DNA of 7,518 nucleotides from Chitinophagaceae bacterium UBA5175 (GCA_002413325.1 DHWT01000157.1:1-7518), one strand, 5' to 3'. Positions 1 to 7,082 are shown, counted from the stretch's first letter. Notes: generated from the letters alone by a model not told the origin. Made by a program: numbers and translations.

Positions 1-133
1 CTGGGGAACCCTTGTAAGGCTGATCAGGTGAAGAAGGTCCGGGTGCAAGATGATTTTTCGTAAACCTATCTGAAATCGCAGCGATGAAAAAGGGAGAATC
101 ACCGGATTTTTAACGTGTTTTATCCGTATCCTT
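1..133. other. Left-edge stretch with no supportable gene
   Basis: This is the 3' side of the minus-strand OmpA-domain gene and the window edge. On the plus strand, frame 1 is open from the edge to a TAA at 61-63, and frame 3 is open from 54 to a TAA at 111-113 (ending MKKGESPDF). Either could be the tail of a gene entering from the left, but both are too short to judge. A small hairpin ATCG-CAG-CGAT (76-86) is too weak to call a terminator. I see no convincing terminator for the OmpA-domain gene here. Confidence 0.5.
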
Positions 134-2044
134 TCAATTTGTTTTCAGGATTTTTAATTCGGTGCGCCTGTTTTGGGCCCTTCCGGCCTCTGTCGAATTG
201 GGGCTTACGGGCTGGGCCTCACCGTATCCTTTATAGTATAACCGTTTGGGATCAATGCCTTTGGACTTTAAATAATTCACGACCGATTTCGCCCTGTTTT
301 CCGAAAGCAGCAGATTGTCTGCCGGTTTGCCGACATTGTCGGTATAGCCGTTGATCTGGATGGACACAAGCGGGTTTTCATTCAGCAGTTTAACCACTTC
401 ATCCAGTTCGATCTGGGAAGCGGGTATGAGTTCATATTGGTTGACTTCAAAAAAAATATTTTTCAAAACCACACGGGCATTGGCTTCAATAGGTTGGAGG
501 GGAATATCCATCTGGTAAACGGAATCTGAAGATGGGCGCGTCATCATAAAATGTTCAGAGAAAAACAAATAACCTTTCCGGTTCACGTTGAATGCGTAAT
601 CCTTTCCTACGGGCAGTGTGGTCAGGTAGTTCCCGCTTTCGTCGGTCTGCAGTTTGCTGAGGATACTTTTATTACTGAGATCTCCCAGCTCGACAGATGA
701 GGGGATTCCCTTCCCGGTTTTTTTATCATACACTTTCCCTTTTACCCAGAAGGTCTGTGCGGGGCGCACATCACTGCGCAATTCAAAGGTATACAGGTCG
801 AGCTGGCCGCGGCTGTCAGCCCGGTCGCTGGCATAATAAGCGGTTTTCCCGTCGGAGGCCACTACGAGGCTGCCTTCATTTTCGATGGTATTGATGGGAT
901 ACCCGAGGTTCTCCGGAATGCCCCATTCACCGCCTGCTGTTTTTCGAACCACAAACAGATCATCGCCTCCATATCCGGGTAATGCATTGGAGGTAAAATA
1001 AAGGGTGCTGTTATCGGCATGTATGAAAGGCGCACTTTCATCACCCGGTGTGTTGATATCAGGACCCATATTAACAGGGCCCGACCAGCGACCATTTTCC
1101 AGCCGGTGGCAAACATAGAGGTCATTGCCCCCGTATCCCCCGGGACGATTGCTCGTGAAATACAAGTCCCTTTTATCCGGTGACAGCGATGGCGCCGACT
1201 CCCAGAATTCTGTATTCACGGCGGGCCCCATATTTTCCGGAGCGCTCCATCCGTCCGCTGTCAGGTAGGAGATGAATAAATCACAACTACCGAATCCGTC
1301 GGGGAAATTGCATCCGGTAAAAATCAGCCATTGTCCGTCCTGCGAAATATTCAATGCGCCTTCATTATTATTACTGTTGATATTTCCCAGCAGGGCTTTG
1401 GCGGTGGTCCACCCGTTGGGTTTCCGGTCCGACTGAAAAAAATCTTCGTTGATCCCGTTTACCCGCCGCGTAAAAACCAGGAGTTTACCATCCAGGCTGA
1501 TCGTGGGAAAATATTCTGAAACTGCTGTGTTGATACTGTCTCCCAGGTTCTGCGGTTCAAATTTATAATCCGACAGATTTTTTTTTGCTGCATAATCGAT
1601 GGCAAACCGGTATAATGTAGTCCGGTAGGCGGCGGAACGCAGGGAAGAAGCGTTGAGGTTGGGGATTGTCTTGAAATCGTTGACGGCAGCCAGTGCCTCT
1701 TCAAATTTTCCAAGTCCGGCCAGGTTGATGGAATAGGGCAGGCTGTAGTCCAGGAAATACAGGCTGTCTATGGATTTGGCCGTTCTATAATAATCTACGG
1801 CTGCCTGGTAATTTTTCAGTTCCCCATACATGCCGGCTATGGACAGGTAAGCATCTTCAAACTTTTTGTCGATGGCAACGGCCTGTTTCAGGGTTTCGAT
1901 GGCTTGTGGGAATTTGTCGTCGCCTGCCTGTTGCTGGGACAGAAGGTAGAGTTTCGCTGCTTTCTTATCCACCCTGGTGGGATCGTACTGTGCCCGCGCG
2001 CCGAGGAATAGCAGAAAAAATAAAACCATGCAGGAAAACTTCAT
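134..2044 (-). CDS. PorE-like envelope protein: TPR, PD40 beta-propeller, regulatory-like domain, OmpA domain
   Basis: This 636-residue exported protein probably anchors an outer-membrane assembly to peptidoglycan. Residues 1-18 form a signal peptide ending ARA|Q, with no lipobox cysteine. TPR-like helices span about 27-110. Five PD40 (WD40-like) blades lie near 175-205, 225-260, 281-311, 335-365 and 388-420, with repeated signatures such as SPDKRDLYFTSNRPGGYGG and LYFTSNALPGYGGDDLF. A carboxypeptidase-regulatory-like beta-sandwich covers about 433-515 (VKGKVYDKKTGKGIP). A complete OmpA C-terminal domain covers about 525-634. Its NGYTDNVG and LSENRA motifs carry Asp569 and Arg584, 15 residues apart like the diaminopimelate-binding pair of this family. 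The order TPR, propeller, CRD, OmpA is that described for PorE of the type IX secretion system. However, P. gingivalis PorE is a lipoprotein and Bacteroidota carry many paralogues, so the T9SS role is inference. Domain calls are firm. It lies downstream of queE but has its own promoter word. Confidence 0.93.
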   Translation of the reverse strand: MKFSCMVLFFLLFLGARAQYDPTRVDKKAAKLYLLSQQQAGDDKFPQAIETLKQAVAIDKKFEDAYLSIAGMYGELKNYQAAVDYYRTAKSIDSLYFLDYSLPYSINLAGLGKFEEALAAVNDFKTIPNLNASSLRSAAYRTTLYRFAIDYAAKKNLSDYKFEPQNLGDSINTAVSEYFPTISLDGKLLVFTRRVNGINEDFFQSDRKPNGWTTAKALLGNINSNNNEGALNISQDGQWLIFTGCNFPDGFGSCDLFISYLTADGWSAPENMGPAVNTEFWESAPSLSPDKRDLYFTSNRPGGYGGNDLYVCHRLENGRWSGPVNMGPDINTPGDESAPFIHADNSTLYFTSNALPGYGGDDLFVVRKTAGGEWGIPENLGYPINTIENEGSLVVASDGKTAYYASDRADSRGQLDLYTFELRSDVRPAQTFWVKGKVYDKKTGKGIPSSVELGDLSNKSILSKLQTDESGNYLTTLPVGKDYAFNVNRKGYLFFSEHFMMTRPSSDSVYQMDIPLQPIEANARVVLKNIFFEVNQYELIPASQIELDEVVKLLNENPLVSIQINGYTDNVGKPADNLLLSENRAKSVVNYLKSKGIDPKRLYYKGYGEAQPVSPNSTEAGRAQNRRTELKILKTN

Positions 2045-2060
2045 GCGGATACATTGATGA

Positions 2061-2068
2061 CAAAGGTA
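2061..2068 (-). promoter_or_regulatory. Bacteroidota -7 promoter word before the PorE-like gene
   Basis: On the minus strand the word TACCTTTG matches the Bacteroidota -7 consensus TAnnTTTG and ends 16 bases before the ATG at 2044. A transcript starting just after it would have a leader of about 10 bases. I see no TTG at the usual -33 distance, so only half of the promoter is supported. It suggests the gene can be transcribed separately from folD-queE. Confidence 0.5.
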
Positions 2069-2116
2069 AATAACGAGCGGGAAGTGGTTTTTATTCTTAT
2101 GTTAAAGAACCCGGCC

Positions 2117-2743
2117 TCAGGGCATATGAATATATTTATGCAGCTGCAGGGAAAATTCCCATTGCGGGTTATCCAGGATATAGGCAGATATCAGGGGAAT
2201 CATGGTCTCCCTTTTACTCCATTCGGGTTGTAAAAAAAGTTTGCATGTGGGTTTTACCTGTTTTGCAAAAGTCTCCGCCCATTTAAAATCGGAAGGATGA
2301 TAGATCACCACTTTCAATTCATCGGCCTGTTGGATGGGGCCGGGAAGGGGAGGCTTGAATTTTTTTGGTGAAAGGCAGATCCAGTCCCAGTCTCCACTGA
2401 GGGAGTAGGCACCCGAAGTTTCGATATGCGTTTGAAATCCTGCCTCATGGAGCGCGGCAGTAAGCGCGCTGCAGTCGTGCATTCCCGGTTCCCCCCCGGT
2501 CACGATGGCTATTCTGCCGGGGAATTTTTTTGCCAGTCCCACAATTTCAGGAACGGTCTGCAGGGGATGGGCAGCAGCATCCCAGCTTTCTTTTACATCG
2601 CACCAGGAGCAACCCACATCACAACCGCCGAGTCGTATGAAATAAGCTGCTTTTCCCTGGTGAAAGCCTTCTCCCTGAATGGTATAAAAAGCTTCCATCA
2701 GCGGCAGGGACTGAACGGCGGTATGGATGGTTTCTGTCTGCAT
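2117..2743 (-). CDS. queE: 7-carboxy-7-deazaguanine synthase QueE (radical SAM)
   Basis: QueE converts 6-carboxy-5,6,7,8-tetrahydropterin to 7-carboxy-7-deazaguanine, the step that builds the deazapurine ring for queuosine in tRNA. The 208-residue protein has the family N-terminus EAFYTIQGEGFHQG (residues 17-30). It has a radical-SAM cluster motif CX3CX2C with Cys41, Cys45 and Cys48 (GGCDVGCSWCD), the SAM-binding VTGGEP (81-86) and the HIETSG motif. Its length is normal for the short QueE form. I chose ATG 2743 because it lies 2 bases after the folD stop. An in-frame ATG at 2842 would add 33 residues encoded by folD sequence that do not look like QueE. The Met at residue 16 is also possible. 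Spacing implies co-transcription and probably translational coupling with folD. No other queuosine gene (queC, queD, queF) is in the window. Confidence 0.96.
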   Translation of the reverse strand: MQTETIHTAVQSLPLMEAFYTIQGEGFHQGKAAYFIRLGGCDVGCSWCDVKESWDAAAHPLQTVPEIVGLAKKFPGRIAIVTGGEPGMHDCSALTAALHEAGFQTHIETSGAYSLSGDWDWICLSPKKFKPPLPGPIQQADELKVVIYHPSDFKWAETFAKQVKPTCKLFLQPEWSKRETMIPLISAYILDNPQWEFSLQLHKYIHMP

Positions 2744-2745
2744 GA

Positions 2746-3621
2746 TCAATGCCTGCGCTTCAGCGCAGTAAACGTGTTTTTTAACAGGGCCGCGATGGTC
2801 ATCGGTCCTACGCCTCCGGGAACCGGCGTAATAAAACTGCACCGGGGGGCAACTTCCGCAAAAGCCACGTCCCCTTTTAAGGCAAAGCCACTTTTTTTGG
2901 AACTGTCCGGAACCCGGGTGATTCCCACGTCGATCACTACGGCCCCTTCTTTCACCATATCGGCCCGCACAAATTCCGGTTTGCCCAGGGCGGCCACAAT
3001 GATATCACTGGCCGCGCATATTTCTTTGAGGTTATGGGTATGAGAATGACAAAGCGTAACCGTGCAGTTGCCCGGATAGCTATTCGCGCTCAGCAGGATA
3101 CTCATGGGACGGCCCACGACATTACTCCGGCCGATTACCGCAGCCTGTTTGCCGGCTGTCTGGATTTTATAATATTCCAGCAACAGCATGATGCCATGGG
3201 GTGTTGCGGATATAAAACTGGGAGACCCAAGCACCATCTTGCCCACATTTACAGGATGAAATCCATCCACATCTTTGGCGGGATCGATGGCCAGGATGAT
3301 CCTTTCGTCGGAAATATGTTTTGGCAGCGGCAGCTGCACCAGGATACCGTCCACATCCAGGTCCTTATTCAGATCCGCTATCACCGAAAGCAGCCTGGCT
3401 TCGCTTACAGATTCCTCCAGGCGCAGGAGGGTGGATTTAAAACCGGCTTCACCACAGGCTTTTACTTTTGCCGCCACATAGGTTTCACTGGCTCCATTAT
3501 TTCCTACGAGTACGGCCGCGAGGTGCGGGATTTTTTTCCCGTCAGCCACCAGGGCGGCGACATCGAGTTTCAGACTTTCTTTAATTGTGCGGGAAACGAG
3601 CTGGCCATCTAAAATTTGCAT
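2746..3621 (-). CDS. folD: Bifunctional methylenetetrahydrofolate dehydrogenase/cyclohydrolase FolD
   Basis: FolD is a cytosolic enzyme that oxidises 5,10-methylene-THF with NADP and then hydrolyses 5,10-methenyl-THF to 10-formyl-THF, for purine and formyl-Met synthesis. The 291-residue protein shows the catalytic SETYVAAK motif (Tyr48, Lys52), DGILVQLPLP with Gln96, and DPAKDVDGFHPVN with Asp119, equivalent to the E. coli Tyr50/Lys54/Gln98/Asp121 set. The Rossmann dinucleotide motif is IGRSNVVGRP (163-172), and the C-terminal signature PVPGGVGPMT is at 276-285. All key residues are present and the length is standard. ATG 3621 gives the family N-terminus MQILDGQLVS. The in-frame ATG 6 codons upstream (3639) overlaps a promoter word and is rejected. 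It is the first gene of a minus-strand unit with queE, divergent from the barrel pair starting at 3725. Confidence 0.98.
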   Translation of the reverse strand: MQILDGQLVSRTIKESLKLDVAALVADGKKIPHLAAVLVGNNGASETYVAAKVKACGEAGFKSTLLRLEESVSEARLLSVIADLNKDLDVDGILVQLPLPKHISDERIILAIDPAKDVDGFHPVNVGKMVLGSPSFISATPHGIMLLLEYYKIQTAGKQAAVIGRSNVVGRPMSILLSANSYPGNCTVTLCHSHTHNLKEICAASDIIVAALGKPEFVRADMVKEGAVVIDVGITRVPDSSKKSGFALKGDVAFAEVAPRCSFITPVPGGVGPMTIAALLKNTFTALKRRH

Positions 3622-3625
3622 CGTG

Positions 3626-3633
3626 CAAAGGTA
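3626..3633 (-). promoter_or_regulatory. folD: Bacteroidota -7 promoter word touching the folD start
   Basis: On the minus strand TACCTTTG (TAnnTTTG) is followed by CACG and then directly by the folD ATG at 3621. Transcription normally starts a few bases after this word, so the mRNA would be leaderless or nearly so. No clear TTG is present at the -33 distance. The identical word precedes the PorE-like gene. The start site is inferred from the motif only. Confidence 0.5.
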
Positions 3634-3724
3634 ATTCAACCGGTTTTAATACGCCCGGATAAAGGTCTTTTTACGGTCCTTCTTTTTTTTACCTGGTATA
3701 ATTTACAGCAGCCAGAGATTGGAT

Positions 3725-4546
3725 ATGATGCGGGTGATACAGATTTTATGGGGCTTACTTTTTTGTTTGAAGGGAATGGGGCAAACAGCCCATGCGGCAT
3801 TTACACATGCCTATTTAACAGGAGGTGCTTATAGCGAACATTTTACAGATGCTTTTTCATTTACCTCCAACCCCGCATGCCTCGGTGACGGGCATGGATT
3901 ATTAAGCGGGTTACTGGCAGAGAGAAAATGGATGCTGAAAGAGCTGGATCTGTTTGAACTTTCGGTTTCGGGTATTTTGGGGAAAGGCGGCTGGGGTATA
4001 TCCATACAGCAGAGCGGGGATGCAGATTACAGCGAGCAGGGCCTGGAGCTGGCCTATGGGAAAGATCTCGGGCGCCTGGAAATGGGCATCCGGTTTGGTT
4101 ATTCCCGGAATCAGGCAGCCGGGTATCCGCCTGCAGGCTTTGGTTCTTCGGGTATCGGAATCCGGTTCCATCTGACAGGGAAACTGATCACCGGATGGGA
4201 GATCGGCCTGCCGGTTTTTGGAAGGGCAGGGAAAACGAATCCGGAGAAGGGGCCGGAATTTTTCCGGATGGGTCTTGGGTATGAATGGAGGGCGGACTTA
4301 TTCCTGGCTTTCCAGGTGGAGAAAACATCCGGTCTGCCTGTGAATGTCATTCCTTCCCTTGAATATCGTTATGGTGAGCAGTTCTTTTTTTCATTCGGGA
4401 TAAACAGCCTGGGGGGCGCCCTTTATTTTAAATCGGGATGGAAGAAAAACCGGCTCTGCATTCAATTATATACGATATATGAACCGGTGCTGGGATTCAG
4501 CCCGGGGCTTGTCCTTCTTTTAGAAAGAAAAAATAAAAAGGGATGA
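3725..4546 (+). CDS. Exported beta-rich protein, probable PorV/PorQ-like outer-membrane barrel
   Basis: I do not recognise this as a named protein. The 273-residue product begins with a signal peptide (about residues 1-20, hydrophobic IQILWGLLFCLKGMGQ). The rest is alternating aromatic/glycine-rich beta strands such as GGWGISIQQ, LEMGIRFGYSRN, GIGIRFHLTG and FFSFGINSLGGALYF, typical of an outer-membrane barrel. FSFTSNPACLG (about 44-54) resembles the early 'NPA' segment of PorV/PorQ-like barrels; this is resemblance by eye. The start is ATG 3725 or the adjacent ATG 3728. A TTG at 3719 is less likely. Upstream, TATAATTTAC at 3697-3706 is a poor promoter match, and no strong ribosome-binding site is seen. 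Its stop overlaps the next ATG (ATGA, 4543-4546), so it is almost certainly co-translated with the HhH-barrel gene and may be its partner. Confidence 0.8.
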   Translation: MMRVIQILWGLLFCLKGMGQTAHAAFTHAYLTGGAYSEHFTDAFSFTSNPACLGDGHGLLSGLLAERKWMLKELDLFELSVSGILGKGGWGISIQQSGDADYSEQGLELAYGKDLGRLEMGIRFGYSRNQAAGYPPAGFGSSGIGIRFHLTGKLITGWEIGLPVFGRAGKTNPEKGPEFFRMGLGYEWRADLFLAFQVEKTSGLPVNVIPSLEYRYGEQFFFSFGINSLGGALYFKSGWKKNRLCIQLYTIYEPVLGFSPGLVLLLERKNKKG

Positions 4547-6627
4547 AGATCCGGATCCGGTCCCTGTTTGTTTTTCTGCTCCTCTGCCTTCATGTAACGG
4601 GTTTGGGTCAGGACGGGCATATCGATGAATATCAAACCGGGCAATTGGAGACGATCGCTGAAAAAAAGAATGCAGATCCGGAAGACGATTCCTTTGAAAC
4701 GGATAGGGAATTTTACAGCAAACATCCTTTAAATCTGAATACGGCCGTGGCGGAAGACCTCCTGCAACTGCATATGCTGCAGACTTTGCAGGTAAGCAAT
4801 TTTATCATGTACAGAAAGTTGCTCGGACCCCTGCTTACCGTCCACGAGTTGCAGGCCGTGCCGGGCTGGGATCCTGAAACCATCCGCAGACTGCTTCCCT
4901 ATATCCGGGTGGGCCGGGATGAATCCGTTTATTCCGCCTTGGGTGAAAGATGGAAACACGGTGATGCGGCTTTTTTAATCCGGGTTGGGCAGGTCCTTGA
5001 AAAATCCATAGGTTTTAACGAGCCGGTCAGGCCGGGATCTGCCTATTATGAAGGGAGCGCCCAGAAAATTTTTTTCCGCTATACGTATAATTTTAAACAG
5101 CTGCTGTCTTATGGTTTTTCGGGAGAAAAAGATGCGGGGGAGCCTTTTTTCCGGGGTGCCCAGCGATATGGTTTTGACTTTTATTCATTCCATTTCTTTC
5201 TGCAGAAAGCCGGGATTATCAGGGCGCTGGCCATCGGAGATTTCACGGTAAACCTGGGACAGGGTCTGATCCAGTGGCAGACGATTGCTTTTACCAAAAG
5301 CAGCCAGGCACTGGCTGTCAAACGGGAAGCCGCCTCTTTAAGGCCTTATCATTCAGCCGGGGAATTTAATTTTCACCGCGGGCTGGGGATCCGTTTACAG
5401 TTAAGGAACTGGCAAACGACTGTATTCGTTTCTTCCCAAAAAATCAGCACCAGCCGCGAGGCGGATACCAGCGGAAGGGAGGACCCGTTCAGCTCATTTC
5501 GAAACAGCGGGTATCACCGCACCCCGGCTGAAATCGCTGACAGGAACAACAGCCGGCAGTTTTCCGCCGGCGGCAATGTCCGGTATTCCTGCGACGCGTT
5601 TTCGCTGGGATTCAACTGGATCCATTTTAATTTCAGCCACCCCTTTCAGAAACCGGAAACACCGTATAATCTGTTTAGTCTGAAAGGGAACCGCCTTACC
5701 GATTTTAGTCTGGATTACAATTATACCCGCGGAAACATCCATTTTTTTGGAGAACTCGCGGCGGATCAGGACCGTCATCGGGCTTTTACTCAGGGGTTAT
5801 TGATCAGCCTGGGTGAAAATGTGGATATGAGTTTTTTATACCGTAATATTTCACCGGCCTTTCAATCCCTGTACAGTGATGCCTTTACTGAAAATGCGGC
5901 TCCCAATAATGAAAAAGGCATTTATGCCGGACTGTCTTTCAGGCCGTTGACCGGATTTCAGGCAGATCTCTATTATGATCTGTATATATTTCCCTGGCTG
6001 AAGTACCGCACAGACGCACCCTCAGCCGGACGGGATTACCTGGTTCAATTCATATACCAGCCTGGTAAATCCTGGCGGCTGACCTCATTATATAAAAACG
6101 AAATGAAGGAAGGCAATTCGGAGGTTTTACAAACAGGAATGCACGGTTTGGTGTTACCTCTAAAACAAAGATGGCGGATTGAAACGGACTATACGGTTTC
6201 CAGGGACTTCCGTTTTGTCAGCCGGATGGAATTTGTATGGATACATAGCTCACGAGCCGCCATGCAGCGGGGTTTCCTGGGAATGGCCGGATTTATATTC
6301 AGGAGATCCGGGTTATCAGGAAATATAGGGGCTGCTGTTTTTGAGACTGCTGATTATGATACCCGAATTTATTGCTATGAGCCGGATCTGATATATAATT
6401 TTTCCTTACCGGCTTATTACGGGAAGGGATTACGCTATTATATAAACCTGCATAAGGATTTCAGTCGCTTGATTCCGCATGGGGGGAAACATTTCAGTTT
6501 ATCGGGCTGGTTAAAATGGGGCCAGATTTTTTATACGGGAGCCGGTAAGTCAGGTAGCGGCCTGGATGAGATTCCCGGTAACCGGAAGACGGAAATAAAA
6601 GTGCAGGTTTTGGTTCAGTGGCAATAG
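4543..6627 (+). CDS. HhH (ComEA-like) domain fused to a predicted outer-membrane beta-barrel
   Basis: This 694-residue exported protein belongs to an uncharacterised Bacteroidota type. Residues 1-22 are a signal peptide (FLLLCLHVTGLG|Q). An acidic linker (about 25-55) leads to one ComEA-like helix-hairpin-helix domain at about 61-123: HPLNLNTAVAEDLLQL, then LLTVHELQAVPGWDPETI, then LLPYIRV. The second hairpin keeps PGW, while the first lacks the usual PGIG (it reads LHMLQTLQ). From about 140 to the end the sequence is alternating aromatic strands with polar turns (for example FFRYTYNFKQLLSYGFSG, FGELAADQD, AGLSFRPLTGFQADLYYDLY), ending IKVQVLVQWQ, consistent with a large barrel. In ComEA the HhH fold binds DNA during natural transformation. 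Here only the fold is visible, and DNA binding, uptake or a purely structural role are all open. It overlaps the upstream barrel gene by 4 bases. Confidence 0.85.
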   Translation: MKIRIRSLFVFLLLCLHVTGLGQDGHIDEYQTGQLETIAEKKNADPEDDSFETDREFYSKHPLNLNTAVAEDLLQLHMLQTLQVSNFIMYRKLLGPLLTVHELQAVPGWDPETIRRLLPYIRVGRDESVYSALGERWKHGDAAFLIRVGQVLEKSIGFNEPVRPGSAYYEGSAQKIFFRYTYNFKQLLSYGFSGEKDAGEPFFRGAQRYGFDFYSFHFFLQKAGIIRALAIGDFTVNLGQGLIQWQTIAFTKSSQALAVKREAASLRPYHSAGEFNFHRGLGIRLQLRNWQTTVFVSSQKISTSREADTSGREDPFSSFRNSGYHRTPAEIADRNNSRQFSAGGNVRYSCDAFSLGFNWIHFNFSHPFQKPETPYNLFSLKGNRLTDFSLDYNYTRGNIHFFGELAADQDRHRAFTQGLLISLGENVDMSFLYRNISPAFQSLYSDAFTENAAPNNEKGIYAGLSFRPLTGFQADLYYDLYIFPWLKYRTDAPSAGRDYLVQFIYQPGKSWRLTSLYKNEMKEGNSEVLQTGMHGLVLPLKQRWRIETDYTVSRDFRFVSRMEFVWIHSSRAAMQRGFLGMAGFIFRRSGLSGNIGAAVFETADYDTRIYCYEPDLIYNFSLPAYYGKGLRYYINLHKDFSRLIPHGGKHFSLSGWLKWGQIFYTGAGKSGSGLDEIPGNRKTEIKVQVLVQWQ

Positions 6628-6634
6628 GGATATC

Positions 6635-6662
6635 TATATTTGGAGGGGACGTCTTATTTTTG
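6635..6662 (+). promoter_or_regulatory. Two candidate -7 promoter words before the DUF3467 gene
   Basis: TATATTTG (6635-6642) and TATTTTTG (6655-6662) both match TAnnTTTG. The first has a TTG at 6610-6612, 22 bases upstream, inside the 3' end of the HhH-barrel gene; that is slightly longer than usual spacing. The second ends 15 bases before the ATG at 6678, giving a short leader typical of the phylum. Either would let the gene be expressed independently of the upstream pair. Confidence 0.5.
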
Positions 6663-6677
6663 CTGAAATCATTACCG

Positions 6678-6986
6678 ATGCCGGAGCAACCCAACAACCA
6701 GTTAAACATAGAGATCAGTGAAGAAGTTGCCGAAGGTGAATATGCGAACCTGGCAATTATTACGCATTCACATGCTGAATTTGTGATAGACTTTGTGAAT
6801 GTGATGCCGGGAACACCAAAAAGCAAAGTAAAATCCAGAATTATATTCACTCCCCAGCATGCCAAGCGCTTTATGAAGGCATTAACCGAGAATGTACTCC
6901 GTTTCGAAGGAACCAATGGTAAAATCCAGGACCTCGAGGAAGTTACCCTTCCCATGAATTTTGGTGGTCCAACTGCCCAGGCTTAG
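6678..6986 (+). CDS. DUF3467 family protein
   Basis: This 102-residue soluble cytosolic protein matches the DUF3467 family as I know it. Its core runs from NQLNIEISEEVAEGEYANLA through HSHAEFVIDFVNVMPG to SRIIFTPQHAKRFMKALTEN. It has no signal peptide and no membrane segment. The family has no established function; it is common in Bacteroidota and I offer none here. I chose ATG 6678 because it gives the usual short polar N-terminus (MPEQPNNQ) and lies 15 bases after a promoter word. Starting at GTG 6618 would overlap the preceding gene and place the promoter words inside the coding sequence. It sits 50 bases after the HhH-barrel stop. No terminator with a GC-rich stem follows, but a 24-base AT-rich palindrome lies 17 bases past the stop. 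Confidence 0.9.
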   Translation: MPEQPNNQLNIEISEEVAEGEYANLAIITHSHAEFVIDFVNVMPGTPKSKVKSRIIFTPQHAKRFMKALTENVLRFEGTNGKIQDLEEVTLPMNFGGPTAQA

Positions 6987-7003
6987 TCCTGTTATTCCTT
7001 AAT

Positions 7004-7027
7004 TTAATAAATATGCATATTTATTAA
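7004..7027. repeat. 24-base perfect palindrome after the DUF3467 gene
   Basis: The arm TTAATAAATATG (7004-7015) is followed immediately by its exact reverse complement CATATTTATTAA (7016-7027). It begins 17 bases after the DUF3467 stop codon. With no loop and 20 of 24 bases A or T outside the central region, it is a poor intrinsic terminator but a possible protein-binding site or cruciform. Confidence 0.75.
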
Positions 7028-7082
7028 TATGTATAATTTAATTTATTAATCTATATAAAAATAGTAGACTAAATGAATAAAT

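Noticed and set aside
2744..2842. Upstream in-frame extension of queE to 2842
   Set aside because: It would overlap the last part of folD by about 97 bases, and the extra residues (rich in Arg/His) do not match the QueE N-terminus.
2426..3612. Long plus-strand ORFs (2426-3043 and 3034-3612) antisense to queE and folD
   Set aside because: They lie opposite two clearly conserved enzymes, their translations resemble no family, and they have no promoter or start context. They are shadow frames.
3622..3639. Upstream ATG for folD at 3639
   Set aside because: The added residues NYLCT are not family-like and the extension would cover the TACCTTTG promoter word.
4462..4725. Minus-strand ORFs within the barrel genes (for example 4462-4725, 5494-5778, 6494-6955)
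   Set aside because: They are antisense to open, coherent coding frames with signal peptides and beta-strand pattern; nothing supports them.
6618..6677. GTG start for the DUF3467 gene at 6618
   Set aside because: It overlaps the end of the HhH-barrel gene and adds a hydrophobic stretch absent from the family. ATG 6678 fits the family and the promoter words.
7004..7027. Intrinsic terminator for the DUF3467 gene
   Set aside because: The palindrome has no loop, almost no G-C pairs and no T-tract directly after it, so it does not meet the usual terminator pattern.
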